Source: Acetobacteraceae bacterium (GTDB taxonomy: Bacteria > Pseudomonadota > Alphaproteobacteria > Acetobacterales > Acetobacteraceae). From it: DNA of 47,204 nt. The position numbers and the translations under genes are program-made. The notes under the pieces were generated by a model. It saw only the letters and a list, made by a program, of their open reading frames with translations, did not search any database and had not been told where the DNA came from. The stretch covers positions 1,542 to 48,745 of the forward strand of contig PLXO01000041.1 of NCBI GenBank assembly GCA_003151425.1, written 5' to 3'. Each line of letters begins with the position of its first letter. The stretch's first letter is position 1. Of the stretch, positions 18,343-25,838 are shown one piece after another.

Positions 18343-19161
18343 TCACGTGGCTGGCGAGCGCAGATCAAGACCGACCAGACGATCGAGTGCGGCCTGATCC
18401 TGCATCAGCGCGTCCGAGCTGCCGCGATGGGCGATGATCCCCCGCTCGAGCACCACCACGTCGCGCGTCAGCGATAGCGCGATCTGCGCGTGCTGCTCGA
18501 TCAGGATGACCGCCGTGCCCTGCTTGGCGATCATGCCGGCGATCGCCCCGGCGAGTTCCTCGACGATGATGGGGGCCAATCCCTCCAGTGGCTCGTCCAG
18601 CAGCAGCAGCGCGGGATTGGTCATCAGCGCCCGCGCGATCGCCAGCATCTGCTGCTCGCCGCCGGACAGATGCGTGCCGCTATTGCGCCGCCGCTCCGCC
18701 AGGCGCGGGAACAGCTCGTAGACGGCGCGCAGCGTCCATCGCCCGACGGGACGCTCGTTGGAACGTTCATTGGGACGTTCGTCGGAACGTTCGTTGGGAC
18801 GCTCGTTTCGATGTTCGTTGCGACCGGCACGGAGGCCGGCCGGCCGGGCCGCCACCGTCAGGTTCTCCTCGACCGTCAGCGACGGGAAAATCTCCCGCTC
18901 CTGCGCCACCCAGCCGATGCCGAGCCGCGCCCGTCGATACGGCGCCAGCCGCGTGATATCGCGCCCGCGCCACAGGATCGCGCCGGCGTGCACGCTGGTG
19001 CATCCCATCATCGTCGCCAGCAGCGTGGTCTTGCCGACGCCGTTGCGGCCCAGCACGGCCAGGCTCCCACCCTCCGCCAGTTCGAGCGTCACGCCGTCGA
19101 GCACGATCGACTCGCCGTAGCCCGCGCGCAGGTCACGCACCGCGAGCAGCGGTTCAGCCAT
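18343..19161 (-). CDS. livF: Branched-chain amino acid/amide ABC transporter ATP-binding protein LivF
   Basis: An ABC ATPase with Walker A LGRNGVGKTTLLATMMG, signature HLSGGEQQMLAIARAL, Walker B LLLLDEPLEGLAP and H-loop VILIEQHAQIAL, the LivF pattern. Between residues about 106 and 131 it has an Arg/Asn/Glu-rich insert (RNERPNERSDERPNERS) encoded by a 12 bp repeat. I am not used to seeing this in LivF. Three in-frame ATGs 15 bases apart (19191, 19176, 19161) are produced by the repeat at the livG junction; the last one precedes the conserved domain. It energises import together with LivG. Confidence 0.92.
   Translation of the reverse strand: MAEPLLAVRDLRAGYGESIVLDGVTLELAEGGSLAVLGRNGVGKTTLLATMMGCTSVHAGAILWRGRDITRLAPYRRARLGIGWVAQEREIFPSLTVEENLTVAARPAGLRAGRNEHRNERPNERSDERPNERSNERPVGRWTLRAVYELFPRLAERRRNSGTHLSGGEQQMLAIARALMTNPALLLLDEPLEGLAPIIVEELAGAIAGMIAKQGTAVILIEQHAQIALSLTRDVVVLERGIIAHRGSSDALMQDQAALDRLVGLDLRSPAT
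18748..18819 (-). repeat. 12 bp tandem repeat encoding NERP/NERS in livF
   Basis: Six copies of a 12-mer (forms GGGACGCTCGTT and GGAACGTTCGTT on the plus strand) encode four-residue steps of Asn-Glu-Arg-Pro/Ser. The unit keeps the frame and sits where LivF normally has a short helical loop. Confidence 0.9.
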
Positions 19162-19951
19162 GTCGGTCGTTGCCATGTCGGATGTTGCCATGTCGGATGT
19201 TGGCGTGCGAGACACCACCCAGGTACACCTCGCGCACGCGCGGATCGGCGGCGATCTCCGCCGGGCTGCCTTCCACCAGGATGCGCCCGCCCAGCATCAC
19301 GATCACCCGGCTGGCGAAGCGGAACACGATGTCCATGTCGTGCTCGATGAACAGCACGGTAAGGTCGGCCGACAGGGCCTCGATCGCCGCGAACAGCGCG
19401 CCGGCTTCCTGGCGCGGCACGCCGGCCGCCGGCTCATCGAGCAGCAGCACCCTGGGCCGCGTCGCCAGCGCCAGCGCCAGTTCGAGCAGCCGCTGCTGCC
19501 CGTAGGCCAGCAGGCGCGTCGGCCGATGGCACACCGCGCCGAGCCCGAGCGAGGCAAGGATGGCATGTGCCTCGGCCACTGCCGTGCGGAATGCCGGCAC
19601 CGGCCGCCACCAGTTGCCGGCAACCCCCAGACGCTCGCACACCGCGAGCGTCACTGCCTCCAGCGGATCGAGCTCGGGGAACAGCGTGTTGATCTGGAAT
19701 GTGCGCGCCAGCCCGCGCTTCACCCGCAGGTCCGGCGCCAGCGCGGTGATCGGCTGCCCGTCCAGCAAGACCTCGCCGGCGTCGGGACGCAGGGCGCCGG
19801 TGAGCAGGTTGATCAGCGTGGTCTTGCCAGCGCCGTTCGGGCCGATCAGCGCGTGGCGCGCGCCCGGCGGCAACGCGAAATGAATGTCCTGCGCGACCAC
19901 CAGCGAGCCGAAGCGCTTGTGCAACCCGCGCGCGTTGAGGGCGGGGGTCAT
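19154..19951 (-). CDS. livG: Branched-chain amino acid/amide ABC transporter ATP-binding protein LivG
   Basis: This ABC ATPase has Walker A ALIGPNGAGKTTLINLLTG, Q-loop LARTFQINTLFPELDPLEA, the degenerate signature LLAYGQQRLLELALALA, Walker B VLLLDEPAAGVP and H-loop LFIEHDMDIVF. The LivG type is shown by the long Q-loop and the FIEHDMD motif. The last 15 residues (NIRHGNIRHGNDRHG) come from the 15 bp junction repeat. ATG 19951 fits the family start; an upstream TTG/GTG is possible. Confidence 0.92.
   Translation of the reverse strand: MTPALNARGLHKRFGSLVVAQDIHFALPPGARHALIGPNGAGKTTLINLLTGALRPDAGEVLLDGQPITALAPDLRVKRGLARTFQINTLFPELDPLEAVTLAVCERLGVAGNWWRPVPAFRTAVAEAHAILASLGLGAVCHRPTRLLAYGQQRLLELALALATRPRVLLLDEPAAGVPRQEAGALFAAIEALSADLTVLFIEHDMDIVFRFASRVIVMLGGRILVEGSPAEIAADPRVREVYLGGVSHANIRHGNIRHGNDRHG
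19158..19202 (-). repeat. 15 bp repeat x3 across the livG end and livF start
   Basis: Three copies of CCATGTCGGATGTTG (plus-strand form) sit exactly where livG ends and livF begins. On the minus strand each copy gives an ATG in the livF frame and Asn-Ile-Arg-His-Gly in the livG frame. Confidence 0.9.
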
Positions 19952-20027
19952 GGAAATTGCTGGTTCCACCAAGGATTCAGGACACCCATTACGCGTGGCC
20001 TCGCCTGGTTAGCGAGACAGCAAGATC

Positions 20028-20123
20028 CACCGCGGAGATCGCGGAGATCGCGGAGAAAGAAAGTCAGCGCTACGCGCGAAGCGCTGATCTGCCTTCTCCG
20101 CGTGCTCCGCGATCTCCGCGGTG
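20028..20123. repeat. Long inverted repeat between livM and livG
   Basis: Arms 20028-20057 and 20094-20123 are 30-base inverted copies with two mismatches, built of CCGCGGAGATCGCGGAG steps. A perfect inner hairpin (TCAGCGCT / AGCGCTGA) lies within. The rest of the 19952-20273 gap shows no gene. A stem this long in the liv transcript could attenuate or stabilise it. Confidence 0.85.
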
Positions 20124-20273
20124 AACCTGCTTCCTTGCCGTCGATCGAGCGCCACGGTCGCACGACCAGAGCGCCCCGACCGCGCCGCCGCATCGCGCAA
20201 CCGCCCGACGGTTCGTCGTTGCAGTACCGCGCACTCCCACGCAGTCGCCGATATATCCATTGCACCGTCGGTA

Positions 20274-21278
20274 TCATGCCGCATCCCGCCCACGTGGCAG
20301 CAGTCGCGCCAGTCCACCCAGAATCCCATTGGGCAGGAACAGCACGACGCCCACCAGCAGCAGGCCGATCCAGAAATACCAATATTGTGGATTCATGTCG
20401 GCCAACTGGTCGCGCGCGATCATAAACACGATGGCGCCGACGATGCCGCCGTACAACCGCCCCGTCCCCCCCAACGCCAGCATCACCAGCAGGTCCGCCG
20501 AGCGCTGGAACCCCAGCGTCGAGAGGTCCACGAACTGCGTGGTCTGCGCCAGCAGCCCGCCGGCGATCCCGGCCATCGCGGCGGCAATGGTATAGACGGT
20601 GTGCAACCGCGCCGCGCTCGGTGCACCGATCGCCGGCATGCGCCGCTCGTTCTCGCGGATCGCGCGCAGCGACAGGCCGAACGGCGAGTGAATCAGCCGC
20701 CGCGCCATCAGCACCAGCAGCAGCAGCACCGCCAGCGCGTAGCCATAAGCGGTGGTGCCATACAGATCGAACTCGAACCGACCGAACAACCTCCAGATGA
20801 CCACCCCCTGCAGCCCGTCATTGCCGCCGGTCAGCCAGCTCTCGCGATTCGCCATCTCGTACAGCAGCAGGCCGATGCCGAGCGTGATCATGATCAGCGC
20901 AAGATGCCGCACCCGCACAACGACAAAGCCGGACAGCCAGCCGAACAGCCCCGCCGCCGCGCCGGCAACCAGCAGGCCGGACAGCGGCTCCCCCCAGCCG
21001 GCTTTGGCCAGCAGCCCGGCGGTGTAGGCGCCCACGCCGAAAAACGCCGCGTGGCCGAGCGAGACCAGCCCGGCATAGCCCAGGATCAGATCGAGCGAGA
21101 CCGCGAAGATCGCGGTAATGGCGATCTGGCTTGCCAGCGTCAGATAGGTGGGCAGGACCACGAATGGCAGCAGCGTCGCCAGCCAGAATGCCAGCTCAAC
21201 CGGCCGCCAGCGCCGGCGCTCGGACAGATGCCGATGCGGATCGATCGCCCGGCGAGCGCTCGCGGTTTGCGCGCTCAC
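20274..21278 (-). CDS. livM: Branched-chain amino acid/amide ABC transporter permease LivM
   Basis: A 334-residue membrane protein starting at GTG 21278, with about eight to ten hydrophobic helices. Family landmarks include DLILGYAGLVSLGHAAFFG, GVGAYTAGLLAKAGWGEP, RAIRENERRMPAIGA (the EAA-like coupling loop) and LGGTGRLYGGIVGAIVF. With LivH it forms the transmembrane pore. The start overlaps the livH stop (GTGA). The extra 30 N-terminal residues before the first helix are Arg-rich. Confidence 0.93.
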   Translation of the reverse strand: MSAQTASARRAIDPHRHLSERRRWRPVELAFWLATLLPFVVLPTYLTLASQIAITAIFAVSLDLILGYAGLVSLGHAAFFGVGAYTAGLLAKAGWGEPLSGLLVAGAAAGLFGWLSGFVVVRVRHLALIMITLGIGLLLYEMANRESWLTGGNDGLQGVVIWRLFGRFEFDLYGTTAYGYALAVLLLLVLMARRLIHSPFGLSLRAIRENERRMPAIGAPSAARLHTVYTIAAAMAGIAGGLLAQTTQFVDLSTLGFQRSADLLVMLALGGTGRLYGGIVGAIVFMIARDQLADMNPQYWYFWIGLLLVGVVLFLPNGILGGLARLLPRGRDAA

Positions 21279-22144
21279 GCCTGGGACCTTCCGAACAGAC
21301 CGGACGGGCGCCACAGCAGCAGGCTGATCATCACCAGGTAGATCAGGAACGATCCCAGTGTGGGAGCGTAATATTTCCCCGCGGCGTCGCTGACGCCCAG
21401 CAGCACCGCGGCCAGGAACGAGCCGCGGATCGATCCCAGTCCGCCGACCGCGACGACGATCAGCACATAGATCAGGTAGGTGAATGCGAAGTTCGGATCG
21501 AGGCCGACGATCTCGATCGCCAGCGCGCCGCCGAGCCCCGCCAGGCCACTGCCGAGCGCGAAGGTGACGGCGAACACCAGCTCGACATTGATGCCGAGAC
21601 CCTGCGCCATGCGCTGGTTGTCCACCGCGGCGCGCACCTGGGCACCGAAGCGGGTGCGCTCCAGCGCCACCACCAGAACCAGGGTCACCGCCAGCGCGAC
21701 CGCGATCAGGAACAGCCGGTAATGGCTGAAGTTGACGCCCAACACTGTGGTGTAGCCGCGCAGGTCGTCGGGCAGCCGGACCGGCTGTTGCTGCGTGCCG
21801 TAGAAGAAGGCCGCCGCGGCGACCGAGATGAACACCAGCCCTATCGTCAGCAGCACCTGATCGAGCTCTCGCGCGCGATACAGCCGGCGATACAGCGTGC
21901 GCTCGAATCCCACGCTGACCGCGCCGGTGACCAGAAACGCCATCGGCAACGTGGCCAGGAACGGCCAGCCCAGCGCGTTCATCAGTGTCGCGGTGACGTA
22001 ACCGCCGAGCATGGCGAAGGCGCCGTGCGCCAGGTTGACGAAATTCATCAGCCCGAGGGTGACGGACAATCCGACCGACAGCAGGAACAGCAACATGCCG
22101 TAGGCGAAACCATCGAAGATCACGCCGACGGCCGGCGCAATCAT
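21275..22144 (-). CDS. livH: Branched-chain amino acid/amide ABC transporter permease LivH
   Basis: A 289-residue polytopic permease with FDGFAYGMLLFLLSVGLSV, LGLMNFVNLAHGAFAMLGGY, the coupling segment VRAAVDNQRMAQGLGINV and VVAVGGLGSIRGSFLAAV. It forms the inner-membrane channel with LivM, to which it is translationally coupled. Confidence 0.93.
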   Translation of the reverse strand: MIAPAVGVIFDGFAYGMLLFLLSVGLSVTLGLMNFVNLAHGAFAMLGGYVTATLMNALGWPFLATLPMAFLVTGAVSVGFERTLYRRLYRARELDQVLLTIGLVFISVAAAAFFYGTQQQPVRLPDDLRGYTTVLGVNFSHYRLFLIAVALAVTLVLVVALERTRFGAQVRAAVDNQRMAQGLGINVELVFAVTFALGSGLAGLGGALAIEIVGLDPNFAFTYLIYVLIVVAVGGLGSIRGSFLAAVLLGVSDAAGKYYAPTLGSFLIYLVMISLLLWRPSGLFGRSQA

Positions 22145-22288
22145 CGGCGGAAACCGCGACCAGGAGTCGGATCAAGCTCAGCCATGACCTTGCGAACGTC
22201 AGACATCTTGGCTCCTGACCGTCGATCGATTGGTCAGGCGAATGCTCGGGCGGGACAATAACCGTCCCGGCTGCGGAACGGTCTGCAA

Positions 22289-22407
22289 GCAAGGAAGGTT
22301 CACCACAGAGGTACAGAGGCACAGAGCAGCAATGGACTGCGCTTCGCGCGACGCGCCGCTGTCCTCCTTCTCTGTGGCTCTGTGCCTCTGTGGTGAATCT
22401 TCCTTGC
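22289..22407. repeat. Long inverted repeat (CACAGAGG type) upstream of livH
   Basis: Arms 22289-22326 and 22370-22407 are inverted copies with few mismatches, containing TTCACCACAGAGG and CCTCTGTGGTGAA. The centre holds a short GC-rich hairpin, as in the repeat at 20028-20123. This class of CACAGAGG palindrome is widely dispersed in bacterial genomes. It separates the binding-protein gene from the permease genes; the rest of the 22145-22457 gap holds no gene. Confidence 0.85.
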
Positions 22408-22457
22408 CGGCGGTCCAGCGCCCAGGTCCCATTACGAGAGAGCCCCGGCCGCGCCCC

Positions 22458-23666
22458 TCACTTCGCCATGCGCGCCTTCAAGGGGTCCTTGACGTCGGGG
22501 ATCTTGTCGAACTCGACGTTCACCAGCTTGCCGTCGACCTTCTCCACCCGGCGGATGTAGACCGTCTGCACGATGTCGCGGGTATCCTTGTCGATGGCGA
22601 TCGGCCCGCGCGGACTTTCCCACGCCATCCCCTTCGCCGCGTCGATCAGCGCCTGGCCGTCGGTGTTGCCACCGGTCTTTGCCAGCGCATCATAGATCAG
22701 CCGCATCCCGTCATAGCCGCCAGCCGAGAAGATGTCGGGGTTGCGCCCAAACGCCTTGTTGTAGGCGGCGACGAACTGCTTGTTCAGCGCCGAGTCGTGA
22801 TTGGGGTCGTAATGGAATGCCGTGATAATACCGATCGCGTCGTCCCCCATATTCTTCAACGCGTCCTCCATGGCGATCTCGCCGTTGCCGAGGATCTTGG
22901 TGTTTTTCGGCGTGATACCGCGGCCGGCCAGCGCCTTGCCGAGCGCTGCCGGCTGCGCGCCGCCGGGCACGAAGATGAAGATCGCGTCCGGATTGGTGTC
23001 CTTGGCGCGCTGCACGAAGGCGGAGAAATCCGGGTTCGCCACCGGCACCCGCACCGAGCCGACCGCCTTGCCGCCGGCCGCCTCGAACCCGCGGATGAAG
23101 CTGGTCTCGGCATCGATGCCCGGTCCGTAGTCGGACACCATCGTGTAGACGGTCTTGATGCCCTGCTTCGCCGCCCAGTCGCCGAACGCCTCGTCGATCT
23201 GCGGCAGCGTCACCGAGGTGCGTGCCATGTAGGGCGACTTCGTAGTGACGATCGAGGTGGCGGCGTTCATCACCACCATGAACTTCTTCGCCTGCGCCGA
23301 GACGTCGCCGGCCGCGAGCGCGTTCGGCGTCAGCGCGAAGCCGGCCAGGATGTCCACGTTGTCGCGCACCACGAGTTCTTGCGCCAGGCGCTTGGCGACC
23401 TCGGGCGCGATGCCGCCGACATCCTTGCGGATCACCTCGATCTTCTTGCCGGCGACGGTGTCGCCGTGCTGCTGCATGTAGAGCTTGATGCCGTTGTCGA
23501 GCTGGATGCCGGTGTCGGCGAACTGGCCGGAGAACGGCAGGATCACCCCGATCTTGATCGTCTGCTGCGCCCGGGCTTCGGGGGCACCGGCGAGCGGCAC
23601 GCTGGCTAGCGAGCCGATGACAAGCACCGGCAGCAGGCGTAGGCACGCCGCGATCAGCCGCTTCAT
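22458..23666 (-). CDS. ABC transporter periplasmic branched-chain amino acid/amide binding protein
   Basis: The 402-residue protein has a signal peptide (MKRLIAACLRLLPVLVIG...ARAQ), then TIKIGVILPFSGQFADTG and the two-lobed type I binding fold. Landmarks are VDILAGFALTPNALA, FSAGGYDGMRLIYDAL and RGPIAIDKDTRDIVQTVYI. It should deliver ligand to LivHM. It is the first gene of the minus-strand liv cluster, with the shared promoter expected in 23667-23745. The ligand class (amino acid, amide or aromatic acid) is not resolved. Confidence 0.9.
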   Translation of the reverse strand: MKRLIAACLRLLPVLVIGSLASVPLAGAPEARAQQTIKIGVILPFSGQFADTGIQLDNGIKLYMQQHGDTVAGKKIEVIRKDVGGIAPEVAKRLAQELVVRDNVDILAGFALTPNALAAGDVSAQAKKFMVVMNAATSIVTTKSPYMARTSVTLPQIDEAFGDWAAKQGIKTVYTMVSDYGPGIDAETSFIRGFEAAGGKAVGSVRVPVANPDFSAFVQRAKDTNPDAIFIFVPGGAQPAALGKALAGRGITPKNTKILGNGEIAMEDALKNMGDDAIGIITAFHYDPNHDSALNKQFVAAYNKAFGRNPDIFSAGGYDGMRLIYDALAKTGGNTDGQALIDAAKGMAWESPRGPIAIDKDTRDIVQTVYIRRVEKVDGKLVNVEFDKIPDVKDPLKARMAK

Positions 23667-23744
23667 TGGTCGTCTCCCCGAGATTGCTTGGTGTAGTTGG
23701 TGCGAGGCGATGGAACGGCCTCGGTCATAGGAAACAGGAAGACT

Positions 23745-23877
23745 CTCCCCCTCCCCTTAGAGGGCTTGGGCCGCGAAGCGGACCAAGGGAGGGGGAGGGG
23801 TCGACGCGTGAATGAGCTTCGATACGGCCCCGGCACCAACCCCTCCCCCCAACCCCCTCCCTCAAGGGGAGGGGGAG
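23745..23877. repeat. Dispersed inverted-repeat element, second copy
   Basis: Left arm CTCCCCCTCCCCTT at 23745 and right arm ending GGGGAGGGGGAG at 23877 enclose GGGCTTGGGCCGC and GCGGACCAAGG, as in the copy at 10386-10510. The left arm has AGAGGG where the other has GAGGG. It lies between the aminotransferase stop and the liv promoter. Confidence 0.85.
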
Positions 23878-23893
23878 AACAAGAACGCCTCCC

Positions 23894-24814
23894 CTACTCG
23901 GCGGCGATGGCCGGGTCGTAGTCGATCGCTTCGTTGCACCAGCCTTCCTTGCGGAAGCGCCAATATGACTCGCCCAGCTTCGCGGTGACCGGCCCGGGGC
24001 GGTCGTTGGACAGGATGCGCCCGTCCAGCCGCGTCACGCCGATCACCCCGCCGGCGGTGGACGAGATGAAGATCTCGTCGGCGCCGCGCAGTTCCTCGAG
24101 CGGCACCGTCCGCACTTCGCAGGGCAGTCCGAGCTTCTCGCACAGCTCGATCACCGCGCCGCGGGTGATGCCTTCCAGGATGCCGCGATCCGGCGTGGCG
24201 ACCTTGCCGTCGGTCACCGCGAAGACGTTGAACCCGGGACCCTCGGTCACGTTGCCGGCGAAGTCCAGCAGCACCGGATTGTGCGCGCCCTTGTCCTCGG
24301 CCTCGAACATCGCCCGGGTCATGTCGGCCCAATGGAAGTTCTTCGCCCGCGGGTTGACGCACTCTTCCGGAATGCGCGGGTTGGAGGCGACGATCAGGTG
24401 CATGCCCTGCTCGCGGATCTCCTGCGGCACCAGCCAGACATAGGGCACAGCGTAGGCCAGCAGGTAGGGCCGCGCGTTCACCGGATGGCGGCGCAGGTTG
24501 GTCGGCGCCGAACCGCGCAAACAGTCCATCGCCACGTAGGCCTCGCGCAGCCCGGTACGGCGCACCAGCTCGTGCAGCATGGTGCGGATGTCCGAGTCGC
24601 TCTCGCGCGGGACCAGGCGGAAGTATTCCATCGAGGCGCGGAAGCGCTTCAGGTGCTGATCGAGGCGGAAGAACGCGCCGTCCCATACGCTGACCACGTC
24701 ATAGGTCACGTCCGATCGCCGGTAGCCCCATTCGGTGACCGGGATCGACGCCTCGCCCACTGGCATGAAGCGCCCGTTGATATAGGCCGCGCCCGTCGGC
24801 CACATCGCATCCAT
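23894..24814 (-). CDS. Class IV PLP aminotransferase
   Basis: A 306-residue fold-type IV enzyme. ATG 24814 follows a GGGAGAGG ribosome site. Landmarks are ASIPVTEWGYRRSDVTYDV, NPRAKNFHWADMTRAM (the Lys that binds PLP), LLDFAGNVTEGPGFNVFAV and FISSTAGGVIGVTRLDGR. The family includes branched-chain and D-amino acid aminotransferases and R-selective amine transaminases. The VTYDVVSVWDG start is closer to the amine/D-amino acid group, but specificity is not certain. It lies next to the liv transporter, suggesting a shared catabolic role. Confidence 0.88.
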   Translation of the reverse strand: MDAMWPTGAAYINGRFMPVGEASIPVTEWGYRRSDVTYDVVSVWDGAFFRLDQHLKRFRASMEYFRLVPRESDSDIRTMLHELVRRTGLREAYVAMDCLRGSAPTNLRRHPVNARPYLLAYAVPYVWLVPQEIREQGMHLIVASNPRIPEECVNPRAKNFHWADMTRAMFEAEDKGAHNPVLLDFAGNVTEGPGFNVFAVTDGKVATPDRGILEGITRGAVIELCEKLGLPCEVRTVPLEELRGADEIFISSTAGGVIGVTRLDGRILSNDRPGPVTAKLGESYWRFRKEGWCNEAIDYDPAIAAE

Positions 24815-24908
24815 TGCTGCCTCTCCCCGTATCGGTGTGACGGGAGCATAACAGCATCCGCGCGCCAAGCGCACCCGTCCGGATCGCATCGCGCGGAGGA
24901 AAATTCAG

Positions 24909-25421
24909 ATGCCCGAGTCCACCAAAGGTCCCGACTTCGCCCACGGTCCGGTCGTTGTCCTGGGGCCGGAGGACGGCGACGCGTTCTGGCAGCCGCTGCC
25001 CTCGGTCGGCTATATCGTCAACAAACTGACGCCGTACAACACGCCGTACGACAGCTTCTCGATGGGCCTGCAGGTGCTGGAGCCCGGCGCGCATATCCGC
25101 CGTCACGCACATGAGCGCCAGCACGAGGTGCTGTTCTGCTACCAGGGCACCGGTGTCGCCGAGGTCGGTGCCGAACGCCATGAGGTCGCCCCGGAAACCA
25201 TGATCCTAGTCGGTCGCGGGGTGCAGCACAAGGTAACGAATACCGGCGCCGGGCAGATGCGCCTGCTGTGGATGATCGCGCCGGCCGGGCTGGAGGACTG
25301 GTTCCGCGCCATCGGACGCCCGCGCAAACCGGGCGAGGCGATGCCGGCCCCGTTCGAGCGGCCGACGGACATCGCCGAGATCCAGGCGCGGCAGCGATTC
25401 GTGCGGTCGGAGGAGGGGTGA
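24909..25421 (+). CDS. Cupin-domain protein
   Basis: A single-domain cupin of 170 residues. The metal motif is HIRRHAHERQHEVLFCYQG (His and Glu ligands) and the second strand motif is VGRGVQHKVTNTG. A GGAGGAAA ribosome site precedes ATG 24909. Such proteins act as dioxygenases, isomerases or sensors; no substrate can be inferred. A strong terminator lies about 110 bp downstream. Confidence 0.85.
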   Translation: MPESTKGPDFAHGPVVVLGPEDGDAFWQPLPSVGYIVNKLTPYNTPYDSFSMGLQVLEPGAHIRRHAHERQHEVLFCYQGTGVAEVGAERHEVAPETMILVGRGVQHKVTNTGAGQMRLLWMIAPAGLEDWFRAIGRPRKPGEAMPAPFERPTDIAEIQARQRFVRSEEG

Positions 25422-25440
25422 CACGTCAGTCTCCCACGTC

Positions 25441-25462
25441 ATGGCCCGCGAAGGCGGGCCAT
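25441..25462. repeat. Short palindrome, dispersed-repeat type
   Basis: ATGGCCCGC and GCGGGCCAT pair perfectly around GAAG. The context CGTCATGGCCCGC...CATCCACG is typical of dispersed repeats in alphaproteobacteria. No T-run follows, so it is not scored as a terminator. Confidence 0.7.
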
Positions 25463-25533
25463 CCACGACTTCTTGTAGTGCTGACCTCGACCAATCAGTA
25501 GATGGATCAGGCAAGCCACCCGCCAAAACGTCA

Positions 25534-25564
25534 GAAGGGCAGGCCGGAGCCTGCCCTTCGATTT
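25534..25564 (+). terminator. Intrinsic terminator after the cupin gene
   Basis: A perfect 11 bp stem (GAAGGGCAGGC / GCCTGCCCTTC) with a CGGA loop is followed by GATTTT. It insulates the CRISPR locus from upstream transcription. Confidence 0.85.
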
Positions 25565-25615
25565 TGTGCCCTGAAGGCTTGTTAACGGCTGCTAGGCCCG
25601 GAGGCCATCGCCAAC

Positions 25616-25640
25616 GGCGCGCGATCTCCTATCGGCTAAA
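25616..25640 (+). repeat. Partial CRISPR repeat upstream of the tracrRNA
   Basis: These 25 bases are identical to positions 10-34 of the CRISPR repeat in its crRNA orientation (GGCGCGCGATCTCC then TATCGGCTAAA). The first nine repeat bases are not conserved. It reads rightward, opposite to the array, and is inverted relative to the tracrRNA anti-repeat 57 bases downstream. A transcript crossing both would fold back on itself. Confidence 0.85.
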
Positions 25641-25679
25641 TATTTGATACGGACGCCCCCTATCCTAGGCCGGTTACGA

Positions 25680-25685
25680 TACAAT
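25680..25685 (+). promoter_or_regulatory. Candidate -10 box of the tracrRNA
   Basis: TACAAT, preceded by CGA, is a good -10 box. Transcription would begin near 25692, two or so bases before the anti-repeat. No clear -35 box is seen at the proper spacing. Confidence 0.5.
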
Positions 25686-25691
25686 GACAAT

Positions 25692-25823
25692 GGGAAATAG
25701 CCGATAAGAGATCGCACGCCAGCCGCAACTCTGCGCCATTCGACTTAGGTTGAAGGACATCAATTCGGGGGGCGTTGGCGCGAGTGACGTGTGCGGCGGC
25801 CTCAGTGGAAGGCCGCCGCCGCT
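25692..25823 (+). ncRNA. tracrRNA of the type II-C CRISPR system
   Basis: The anti-repeat at 25698-25729 matches the array repeat at 30 of 32 bases (TAGCCGATAAGAG, ATCGCACGCC, AGCCGCAAC), with two G-to-A changes. It reads in the direction that lets it pair with crRNAs from the minus strand. The tail has a hairpin TTCGAC-TTAG-GTTGAA (25739-25754). It ends in a 10 bp GC stem GCGGCGGCCT / AGGCCGCCGC (25793-25819), with no T-run after it. The cas9 ribosome site begins only five bases after this stem, so the RNA either ends there or reads through into cas9. The boundaries are estimates. Confidence 0.75.
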
Positions 25824-25838
25824 GGGGAGGATTATCGC

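Noticed and set aside
25441..25462. Palindrome ATGGCCCGC/GCGGGCCAT as the terminator of the cupin gene
   Set aside because: No T-run; the real terminator with an 11 bp stem and GATTTT is at 25534. The palindrome looks like a dispersed repeat.
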